Source: Anaerolineales bacterium (GTDB lineage Bacteria; Chloroflexota; Anaerolineae; Epilineales; JAANWY01). From it: a stretch of 17,500 nt of DNA. Made by a program: the position numbers and the translations under genes. Under the pieces are notes generated by a model. The model saw only the letters and a program-made list of their open reading frames with translations. It made no database searches and was not told where the DNA came from. The stretch is from positions 1 through 17,500 of the forward strand of contig JAANWY010000020.1 in NCBI GenBank assembly GCA_018263655.1. The letters are read 5' to 3'. Positions 6,992 through 12,519 of the stretch are shown piece by piece; the stretch's first letter is position 1, and each line of letters starts with the position of its first letter.

Positions 6992-7030
6992 CATTCACAA
7001 TTCACAATTGACAATTCGCAATTTACAATT
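6992..7030. repeat. AATT-rich tandem repeat (ATTCACA/ATTGACA units)
   Basis: Five degenerate 8-10 bp units run head to tail: ATTCACA, ATTCACA, ATTGACA, ATTCGCA, ATTTACA. They lie between the convergent stops of the DUF5647-like gene (6966) and the CHAT gene (7033). Similar 'aattgtgaattg' arrays are common intergenic repeats in cyanobacteria and Chloroflexota. No hairpin with a T-run terminator was seen between these genes. Confidence 0.6.
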
Positions 7031-7032
7031 AT

Positions 7033-9657
7033 TCACGCCTCTGTCCCCACCACCACGAACGGCGCCCAGTAGCGGGGGTGCCCATAGTCCGGATGGGCGC
7101 GGAGCTCGCGCATGGCGCGCTGCAGCGCAATCGCCTTGTCGTCCACCTCGATGTAGCTTTGGTAGAACGAGGCCATCAGCGCGGCCGTGGCACTGTCGCT
7201 CACACTCCACAGACTGACCAGCACGGATCGGGCGCCGGCTGTCAGGAAGGCGCGGGCCAACCCGATAACGCCGTCGCCGGAGACCCGGCCCAACCCCGTC
7301 TGGCAGGCACTCAGGGATATGAGATCCGCCGGCAACCACAAGCGCGAAACATCAGACGCCGTCATCACGCCCGAGGCAGCCTCGGAGTCGGCCAGGGCGA
7401 TGAAGGATTGCAGCGGATCGTCGGCGTCGGCGATGCCGTGGGTGGCTAGGTGCAGGATGCCGTGGGTCTGCATCAGGGCCTCGACCGTCTCGCGGTCGGC
7501 GTGCTCACCCAGCAGCAGAGTGCGTCGTTCCTCGGGCAGCAGGCCGGCGATGACGCGCGCCTCCTGCTCCGCGCCCGGCAGCGGGTCGAGTTCCACGTCA
7601 ACATCGCCCAAGCTGGAGACGGAGGGCATGGACGGGTTGCCGACCACCAGCGCCTTCAGGCTGGCCGGCGTACCGTAGTCCGGTTCGTGGCGGATATCGT
7701 CGAACACCTGCGTCGAGGGAGCGTACAGCAACGGCCACCGATCGGCCAGCCACACATCGTCCGGTCCGAGCAGCGCGGCGAAGGGCAGGAGCCACAACGC
7801 GCCATGGGGCTCGATGACGACGGGGGTGCCCTCGGCCGGCAGCGCCTCGGCGACAGGTTGGATGAAGTCCGCGTACAGATCGCGCAGCAGCGGCTTGGGA
7901 TCGGCCAGTTCGCCCGAGGCGGCCGTTCGGCGGGCGTCGCGCGTCAGGCGCACGCCGCGTGGTGCATCGTCTACACGCAGCAGATCGCGAAATTCCTGAA
8001 CGCGTCGGGTGATGGCATCCTGGCCCAGTTCGACGACGTGGCTGCGCAGCTCGCCGTCCGGGGATACCGCGAACACGGCCGTACGGTCGTCCATGGTGTG
8101 GAAGATCAGACGCGCCACGGGCGGTATGATGCGCGCGGCTTCCTCTTCTGTCAGCCGCTCGCGCAGCCGCTCGCGCAGCCGCTCGCGCAGCCGCTCGCCG
8201 GCGTCGCCGCTGGGGACGGCGGCCGCCATTTCCGTCAGCATGGGCCACTTCTCGTCCTCGCGGGCGTGGATGATGTGGGCCGCTTCGTTCAACAGGGCCT
8301 CCAGGTTGGGTGGGGGTCCTGTTTCGACGCCGGGCGCCATCTGGACCGGCGAGTCAAAACCCACCGACATGCCGGGTGCCATCTGGGCCGGCGAGTCGAA
8401 GTCCACCGAGATGCCGGGCGCCATCTGACTCGCCATGTTCTGGCGTTCGCCGAAGGGGCGCTGCCGGCTGGCGCGAATTCCGCGCCCCGCTAGCCGGCGC
8501 TGCCTTCGGCTGTTCAGCAGATCGCTGAAGGCCTGGCCGCGCGCTTCCTCGGCCACCTCCATGGCGTCCTGATAGCGCGCCGGCTCGGTCTCAGCGCGCT
8601 CCAGGTGGACGGCGATGAGTTGGTCGTAGACATCGCGCACGCTTTCGATGAACGTGACCTTGCCTTCGTCGGTGCGCAGCTCCCGTTGACGCCAGCGGAT
8701 CAGGTTCAGGCTGCTGCGTAGATTCTGTGCCGCTCCCTCCAGATCGCCGGCCGCTCGCTGACAGTAGCCCAGCCCCCACAAAACGTACCAGCGGGTGTCG
8801 TCGGCGGCGGCTGGCAAGGCGGCGGCTGCCCGCTCGAAGGCCGCCTGCGCCTCGCTCAGTTGACCCTGCTCCAGGTACAGCCGGCCCAACCCGCCTAGGG
8901 CTCGCCCCTCGCCGAGGGCGTCGTCGGCCTGTTCGTACAGCTCCAGGGCCTGCTGATAGCTCTTGAGTGCCTGATCGATGTCGCCACGGTCGCGGTAGAT
9001 GCCGGCCAATGCCGCCAGCACGCGCCGTTGTTCCAGCGGGCCCGCGTGCTCCTCCAACAGGCTAAGCGCATCGGTCAATGCGGCTTCGGCTTCGCCCGCG
9101 TTGCCGCGCCGTCGCTGGACGATGCCGATGTGTGTCAGCGCATGGGCGCGGAGCTCTGGTGCATACTGGCTTTCGGACCGCGCCAGGGCCTTTTCATAGG
9201 CGTTCAAGGCCGGCATATCCTGAGGCTGGCGAAGATAGGCGTTGCCGATGTTGATCAGCAGTTTCACGGGCAGCGTGACGTCGTCTTCGGCCGCCGCCAG
9301 GTCTGTGGCCACCGCCTGGCTGAAAAGATCTGGCGCCTCGAAGTCGCCCTGAACGTCGAAGTAGCCTTTGCTCACCGTCATCAGCGAGAGCATCACGTCT
9401 CGCAGCTCGAAGTCGGGGTCCTCGGCCAGGGCCCGCAGGCCGGCCTCGTAGGCCGTCACAGCCTTCTGGACGTCACCGAAGGCTTCCTGAGCCTGCCCCA
9501 CTCGATTGAAGAGCACGGCGGTCAGACGCGGACGGTCCAGCCTTCTGGCGATGAGCAACGCTCGACCGTGAGCCGCGAAAGCTTCTTCGTACTGCTGCTG
9601 CGTCTCGGCGATGATGGCTTCGTTTTCCAGGGCCACCACACTCTCGTAGTCGTTCAT
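7033..9657 (-). CDS. TPR-CHAT protease
   Basis: An 874-residue protein. Residues about 10-345 are tetratricopeptide repeats (helical pairs with AxAYEKAL, ALKSYQQALELY and similar). A variable linker (about 370-510) carries two repetitive tracts. The C-terminal CHAT domain (about 585-873) has the catalytic His740 in ILHLATHG and Cys785 in LISLSACQTGLG, followed by GLARAFLTAGARSVLVSLW. CHAT proteases belong to the caspase/separase clan, and TPR-CHAT proteins include the Craspase effector that works with type III-E CRISPR. No CRISPR array or Cas gene is seen here. ATG at 9657 has AGGAG 6 nt upstream; that site overlaps the stop of the C1 peptidase gene 9 nt upstream, so the two are co-translated. 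The TPR region is the likely regulatory or partner-binding part. Confidence 0.9.
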   Translation of the reverse strand: MNDYESVVALENEAIIAETQQQYEEAFAAHGRALLIARRLDRPRLTAVLFNRVGQAQEAFGDVQKAVTAYEAGLRALAEDPDFELRDVMLSLMTVSKGYFDVQGDFEAPDLFSQAVATDLAAAEDDVTLPVKLLINIGNAYLRQPQDMPALNAYEKALARSESQYAPELRAHALTHIGIVQRRRGNAGEAEAALTDALSLLEEHAGPLEQRRVLAALAGIYRDRGDIDQALKSYQQALELYEQADDALGEGRALGGLGRLYLEQGQLSEAQAAFERAAAALPAAADDTRWYVLWGLGYCQRAAGDLEGAAQNLRSSLNLIRWRQRELRTDEGKVTFIESVRDVYDQLIAVHLERAETEPARYQDAMEVAEEARGQAFSDLLNSRRQRRLAGRGIRASRQRPFGERQNMASQMAPGISVDFDSPAQMAPGMSVGFDSPVQMAPGVETGPPPNLEALLNEAAHIIHAREDEKWPMLTEMAAAVPSGDAGERLRERLRERLRERLTEEEAARIIPPVARLIFHTMDDRTAVFAVSPDGELRSHVVELGQDAITRRVQEFRDLLRVDDAPRGVRLTRDARRTAASGELADPKPLLRDLYADFIQPVAEALPAEGTPVVIEPHGALWLLPFAALLGPDDVWLADRWPLLYAPSTQVFDDIRHEPDYGTPASLKALVVGNPSMPSVSSLGDVDVELDPLPGAEQEARVIAGLLPEERRTLLLGEHADRETVEALMQTHGILHLATHGIADADDPLQSFIALADSEAASGVMTASDVSRLWLPADLISLSACQTGLGRVSGDGVIGLARAFLTAGARSVLVSLWSVSDSATAALMASFYQSYIEVDDKAIALQRAMRELRAHPDYGHPRYWAPFVVVGTEA
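8152..8196. repeat. 12-bp in-frame tandem repeat encoding (RERL)n
   Basis: CGCTCGCGCAGC-type 12-mers are repeated almost perfectly in the CHAT gene and encode E-R-L-R-E-R-L-R-E-R-L-R-E-R-L at residues 488-502. The result is a highly charged helical segment just before the CHAT-side region. Copy number probably varies by slippage. Confidence 0.75.
8329..8427. repeat. 42-bp in-frame repeat encoding QMAPGxSVxFDSPx
   Basis: Residues 411-443 of the CHAT protein consist of two 14-residue units, QMAPGISVDFDSPA and QMAPGMSVGFDSPV, and a third partial unit QMAPG. At DNA level the units are about 42 bp and nearly identical, indicating recent duplication. They lie in the linker between the TPR and CHAT parts. 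Confidence 0.8.
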
Positions 9658-9666
9658 CTCTTTCTC

Positions 9667-10383
9667 CTAAACGGCGGTGAAGGCCGTCAGGCCATACTTC
9701 TTCAGGTAGTCGTACGGCATCCAGCCATAGCCGGCCCCGTCCGGGCACTCACTCGCCCAGGATGTTCCCCAACTGTTGCGGATGATGAAGTAGCCGCCGC
9801 CCGGCGCCGTGTCGTCATCCTGATAGCCCACCATGCACACCGCATGCGCGCTTTCCAGCCAGACCACCGGATTTGCGGCGCCCTCCGTCGTCAGCGGCAT
9901 GCGAACGACGCCTGTGTGCTGGACCATCGCGCTGTTCCAGTAGTTGAACGTGGGTACGGTGAAGGCGATGGCATAGCCGCCAGCCAGATGGGCTTTCAGT
10001 TCTTCCACGTCTCTGGCCCACAGGAAGACGTACCGCTGGATGCGGCATGCCTGAGCTTTCACCTGCGCCTCGGCTGGGGGTGGACCTTGCTCCTCATTCC
10101 CCGCTATCGGAGTCGGATTGTACGGCCAGTCGGCTTCGGGGCAGATACCGTAGTCCCGCAACGCCCTCATCCCGTACAGCAACAGCGACCCTGGTTTGTT
10201 CTTCAGCAGCGGAGTGATCAAGTGTTGCCGCGCCGCCCAGTACAGAAACTGCTCGGACAGATCGGTCTGAACGTCATCCGCCATGGACTCGCGTAGGGCC
10301 GCGCAGGCATGGGCCACGCATGTGCCGCGCACACCCTGATAGCGGACGGCGCACTGGGGGGAGCAAATCCTTTTCCGATGCAA
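9667..10383 (-). CDS. Papain-family (C1) cysteine peptidase, N-terminus uncertain
   Basis: A 238-residue protein with the papain catalytic set in order: Gln16 and Cys22 in YQGVRGTCVAHA, His180 in SAHAVCMVGY, and Asn203 in YFIIRNSWGTSW. It is a compact mature-domain-only form with no signal peptide or propeptide, so it probably acts in the cytosol. There is no ATG or GTG upstream of the Cys; the only candidate is a TTG at 10383, with AGG very close. The N-terminus is also shorter than usual before QGxxGTC. A run of six C (minus strand; 10356-10361) sits between that TTG and the active site. In the adjacent frame the sequence just upstream reads KDLLPP, which resembles the normal family lead-in, so a frameshift is possible. 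The stop codon overlaps the CHAT gene's ribosome binding site. The upstream lipase gene ends 63 bp earlier. Confidence 0.8.
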   Translation of the reverse strand: MHRKRICSPQCAVRYQGVRGTCVAHACAALRESMADDVQTDLSEQFLYWAARQHLITPLLKNKPGSLLLYGMRALRDYGICPEADWPYNPTPIAGNEEQGPPPAEAQVKAQACRIQRYVFLWARDVEELKAHLAGGYAIAFTVPTFNYWNSAMVQHTGVVRMPLTTEGAANPVVWLESAHAVCMVGYQDDDTAPGGGYFIIRNSWGTSWASECPDGAGYGWMPYDYLKKYGLTAFTAV

Positions 10384-10446
10384 AAACCTGGTTTGTGATT
10401 GCGCGAGCGGAGAACGCTCTTGGTCTCGGTGTCCTGCTCATGATTC

Positions 10447-11526
10447 TCAATCTATCCTATCCAACTCCTGAATCACGCGCTGGTGCATGCCGGCAATCCG
10501 CAACAGCAGCGTGTGACTTGCCTCGTACGATAGGTTAGTTACATTGGTGGTGTCGGCCGTGGTCAACAGCAGTGCACTGTCCACCGCAACCATGCCATCG
10601 CCTTCACCTGGATAGAACTCGAGGAACTCCTCAAACAGTGGTGGATTCAGCTCCCGTGCGACGTCGGGTAGGGCAATGTGTCGCAGGGTGGTTCGCCTCC
10701 ACTGCCAGGGCTGCACGATGTCCTGGGGGATGAAACTCATAAGGTCGTAGAGCTGGATCGCAACGCGGCTCATGGTGGGCTGCAGGCCGGCAATGGCAAT
10801 GTATCTCACGCTGTCAAGCTGGCTCTCCGAGATTAACGCGCGAAGTTGAGCGCTTGGGGCTCCCCATCGCTCCAGTTCATCAATGGAGGCGACGTTCGAC
10901 AGCCACAGCCGGCATATGAGGTTGACCACCGCCTTCACGACCAGCGCGCTGCCTGGAATCGGGAGGAGGCCGGCCACCCCATCAGTGATCAAGCCGAGCA
11001 GCCGGTCGTCCAGTGTGGCCACGCGCGTACCCTTGTGCGGCGTTCCAATCGTCACGAGAGCCGCCACATCCGGATCGTCACGATGGCGCCGCAGGTAGCT
11101 GCGACAGACCATGCCGCCCCGGCTGTGCCCAACCAGGATGACTCGATCGGTGCCGTATTCGACTTTGGCGAACGCAACAACCTGCTCTAGCTCATCCACC
11201 GTGCTGTCGATGGCGCCGATGCTGTCGGTTTGCGTCCAACTGAGGACCGGGTGACCTTCGGCTTCCAACAGTGGACTTAGCCCCGGCGCCGGCGGCTGCG
11301 TCGGGACGCGAACTCGATACCCAGCCAGTGGTAAGGGCGGCGGGTGCCAGTGCTTGCCGGCCGGCTCCTGAGTGCCGGGCTCGGGCAGAGGTGGATCGGG
11401 TTCGCCAGCCATATCATCCCAACTATGTTTCGTTCCACCCCAGCCGTGTACACAGATCACGGGCAGCCGGTCGCCAACGCTGGGGGCTGATGCCTGGAAC
11501 TCAGGCAAGCCCGGGGGGTGAGTCAC
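10447..11526 (-). CDS. Alpha/beta-hydrolase, lipase/esterase type
   Basis: A 359-residue hydrolase. The oxyanion loop is in VICVHGWGGTKHSWDD (residues 23-38). The nucleophile elbow is LVGHSRGG with Ser135, and TIGTPHKGT follows as in triacylglycerol lipases and PGAP1-like enzymes. The likely acid is Asp310 in GEGDGMV and the likely base is His338 in EASHTLLL, so the triad is complete. A cap-like insertion (about 40-100, Pro-rich) lies between the first strand and the elbow. No signal peptide is evident. The substrate is unknown; a lipid or ester is inferred from the family. The start is GTG at 11526, with GGAGG about 10 nt upstream inside the end of the preceding small gene, whose stop lies 5 nt before it. 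The gene is thus tightly coupled to the acidic protein gene and precedes the C1 peptidase gene. Confidence 0.85.
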   Translation of the reverse strand: MTHPPGLPEFQASAPSVGDRLPVICVHGWGGTKHSWDDMAGEPDPPLPEPGTQEPAGKHWHPPPLPLAGYRVRVPTQPPAPGLSPLLEAEGHPVLSWTQTDSIGAIDSTVDELEQVVAFAKVEYGTDRVILVGHSRGGMVCRSYLRRHRDDPDVAALVTIGTPHKGTRVATLDDRLLGLITDGVAGLLPIPGSALVVKAVVNLICRLWLSNVASIDELERWGAPSAQLRALISESQLDSVRYIAIAGLQPTMSRVAIQLYDLMSFIPQDIVQPWQWRRTTLRHIALPDVARELNPPLFEEFLEFYPGEGDGMVAVDSALLLTTADTTNVTNLSYEASHTLLLRIAGMHQRVIQELDRID

Positions 11527-11531
11527 GATGG

Positions 11532-11924
11532 CTATCCCTCCTCACCGGCATCATCGGCCGGCACCGCCTCGGCCAGCCACTGCTCCAAAATCACCACCGC
11601 GCCCTGGGTGCTGGAGACCGTCACCGCTCGCGTCAACTGCACCGGGTCCTCGGGCAGCGGCTCACCCGTATCGATAGCGTCTTCGAGCTCCCCGTTGCGG
11701 GTACGCGTGTACTTGAGAAACCGCAAGCGAACGCCAAGCGCTTCCTCATACTCATTGCTGGCGTCCAACACATCATCGGGGAGCAGGTCTCCCGGCTCAG
11801 CCGGCAGTCCGCGCGTTACAACTTGTTCTTCGCTGAGTTCTCTCAGCGCTTCGGCGCGGGCGTCGTAGCTCGACCGAATCGTCCGAGCGTGGTCTTGCAA
11901 ACTTTCATCGTGGATCACAGGCAT
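11532..11924 (-). CDS. Small acidic protein of unknown function
   Basis: A 130-residue soluble protein that I do not recognise. It is strongly acidic overall, with Asp/Glu clusters in the middle and at the end (tail ADDAGEEG). An N-terminal helical stretch contains SSYDARAEALRELSEEQVV. A middle segment, RLRFLKYTRTRNGELEDAI, and a beta/helix-like end, AVTVSSTQGAVVILEQWLAE, follow. It has no cysteine, no TM helix and no known motif. ATG at 11924 has TGAGGA about 9 nt upstream. The gene opens a run of four closely spaced genes (acidic protein, hydrolase, C1 peptidase, CHAT) and is only 5 nt from the hydrolase, so it may be a partner, chaperone or inhibitor of that enzyme. That is inference from position alone. 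Confidence 0.7.
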   Translation of the reverse strand: MPVIHDESLQDHARTIRSSYDARAEALRELSEEQVVTRGLPAEPGDLLPDDVLDASNEYEEALGVRLRFLKYTRTRNGELEDAIDTGEPLPEDPVQLTRAVTVSSTQGAVVILEQWLAEAVPADDAGEEG

Positions 11925-11958
11925 GGTGTAGGTTCCTCACTCAATGTCATGTGGCATT

Positions 11959-12058
11959 AGGGAAAAAGCCGCACTACGCTCCGGCTGGATCGCCAGATCC
12001 AGGCTGCAGGGCGACGGATTTGACAATCCGTCGCGAGCGTAAGTGTCACTTTTTCCTC
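11959..12058. mobile_element. Hairpin element (possible MITE) with GCGACGGATT core palindrome
   Basis: The outer arms GGGAAAAAG...CACTACGCTC (11960-11981) and GAGCGTAAGTGTCACTTTTTCC (12035-12056) are imperfect inverted repeats. Inside lies a perfect 10-bp stem, GCGACGGATT (12011-12020), loop TGAC, AATCCGTCGC (12025-12034). The element is bracketed by TCAATGTCATGTGG (11941-11954) and TCAATGCGTCATGTGG (12057-12072), which may be a flawed target duplication. No coding capacity. Confidence 0.45.
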
Positions 12059-12112
12059 AATGCGTCATGTGGTCAAGGGCCGTGAGGGGACCGGCACTTC
12101 CACGTAGATCTA

Positions 12113-12288
12113 GCCGCGAAGTAACCGTTCAGGAGGTATCAGGACTAGCATCCTGAGTAGGTCGAAACGAAGTGGAGACCGTATCGAAGCGACGTCCTGA
12201 GCGGCGTCCTGAGCCTGTCGAAGGGCCTGTCGAAGGGCTTGTCGAAGGGATGCTCCATGGGTTGCCCCCTGAACGCTTACGCCGCGAA
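12113..12288. mobile_element. IS66-type MITE with 8-bp target-site duplication
   Basis: The element spans 12121-12280 (160 bp). Its ends are GTAACCGTTCAGGAGG (12121-12136) and, inverted, GTAAGCGTTCAGGGGG (12265-12280), matching at 14 of 16 positions. The perfect duplication GCCGCGAA flanks it directly at 12113-12120 and 12281-12288. Ends beginning GTAA and 8-bp duplications are hallmarks of IS66-family transposition. The interior carries the 'catcctgagtagg...' repeat shared with 4296-4339 and three tandem CCTGTCGAAGGG-type units. It encodes no transposase, so it must have been mobilised in trans. Confidence 0.85.
12214..12249. repeat. 12-bp tandem repeat (CCTGTCGAAGGG)3
   Basis: CCTGTCGAAGGG at 12214-12225 and 12226-12237, and CTTGTCGAAGGG at 12238-12249, preceded by two GCGTCCTGAGC-like words. 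Together they form the widespread 'TCCTGAGCCTGTCGAAGG' REP-like palindrome, expanded inside the IS66-type MITE. Confidence 0.7.
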
Positions 12289-12330
12289 TTGTACTTGCTG
12301 ACAAAGTGCCCGTCACCTGCTGTACCGAAC

Positions 12331-12356
12331 TGACATTGACTCCTTGCTCAATGTCA
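12331..12356. repeat. Perfect 9-bp inverted repeat TGACATTGA/TCAATGTCA
   Basis: TGACATTGA (12331-12339) and TCAATGTCA (12348-12356) flank an 8-nt loop. The first 20 bases, TGACATTGACTCCTTGCTCA, recur exactly at 12500-12519. Read on the minus strand they show AAGGAG followed by TCAATG, which looks like a ribosome binding site and start codon, but only very short frames follow. Confidence 0.6.
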
Positions 12357-12414
12357 TTAAGATAAGCTGGGGCCGGTCTCCTGTCTGCGTGCGGGACACC
12401 TGTCTGCCGTGTTG

Positions 12415-12438
12415 GCACAGGCAGGCGCACAGGCAGGC
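12415..12438. repeat. 12-bp tandem repeat GCACAGGCAGGC x2
   Basis: GCACAGGCAGGC at 12415-12426 and 12427-12438. Upstream, CCTGTCTGC occurs at 12380-12388 and 12399-12407 and can pair imperfectly with the tandem units, so the whole stretch 12380-12438 is hairpin-prone. Confidence 0.55.
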
Positions 12439-12499
12439 CCGACCGCGCCCCTGGCTCGGTCTGTAAGCGAAGCGGCGACCAGCTAGAGCGCTAACTTAA

Positions 12500-12519
12500 T
12501 GACATTGACTCCTTGCTCA
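12500..12519. repeat. Second copy of the 20-mer, overlapping a stop codon
   Basis: TGACATTGACTCCTTGCTCA is identical to 12331-12350. Its last three bases are the stop codon (TGA on the minus strand) of the HEPN-hydrolase gene. On the minus strand the stop is directly followed by GCAAGGAGTCAATGTCA, which resembles the ribosome binding site and start of a lost downstream gene. Confidence 0.6.

Larger units (their letters stand above)
11925..12516. other. 592-bp intergenic region built of repeats and small mobile elements
   Basis: No protein-coding gene is supported here; open frames on the minus strand around 12110-12430 simply translate repeat DNA. From low to high coordinates it contains a hairpin element (11959-12058) between imperfect direct repeats, a 160-bp IS66-type MITE with target duplication (12121-12280), a half copy of the GTGCCCGTCACCT palindrome (12305-12318), a perfect 9-bp inverted repeat (12331-12356), a 12-bp tandem repeat (12415-12438), and a second copy of a 20-mer running into the stop of the HEPN-hydrolase gene (12500-12519). 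Confidence 0.75.

Noticed and set aside
6510..6998. Minus-strand frame opposite the DUF5647-like gene
   Set aside because: Ser/Arg-rich peptide without a domain pattern; the plus-strand product has family-like motifs and a promoter.
7033..10383. Craspase-type (type III-E CRISPR) TPR-CHAT locus
   Set aside because: No gRAMP/Cas7-11, Cas1/Cas2 or array is present in the window; the partner is a papain-family peptidase instead.
12304..12360. Possible CRISPR-like repeats in the 11925-12516 gap
   Set aside because: Repeat units are palindromic, of differing sequence and unevenly spaced; there are no regular spacers and no cas genes.
12110..12430. Minus-strand frame encoding SLRQALRQALRQAQ-like repeats
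   Set aside because: It merely translates the tandem CCTGTCGAAGGG repeats of the MITE; no ribosome binding site or family match is apparent.
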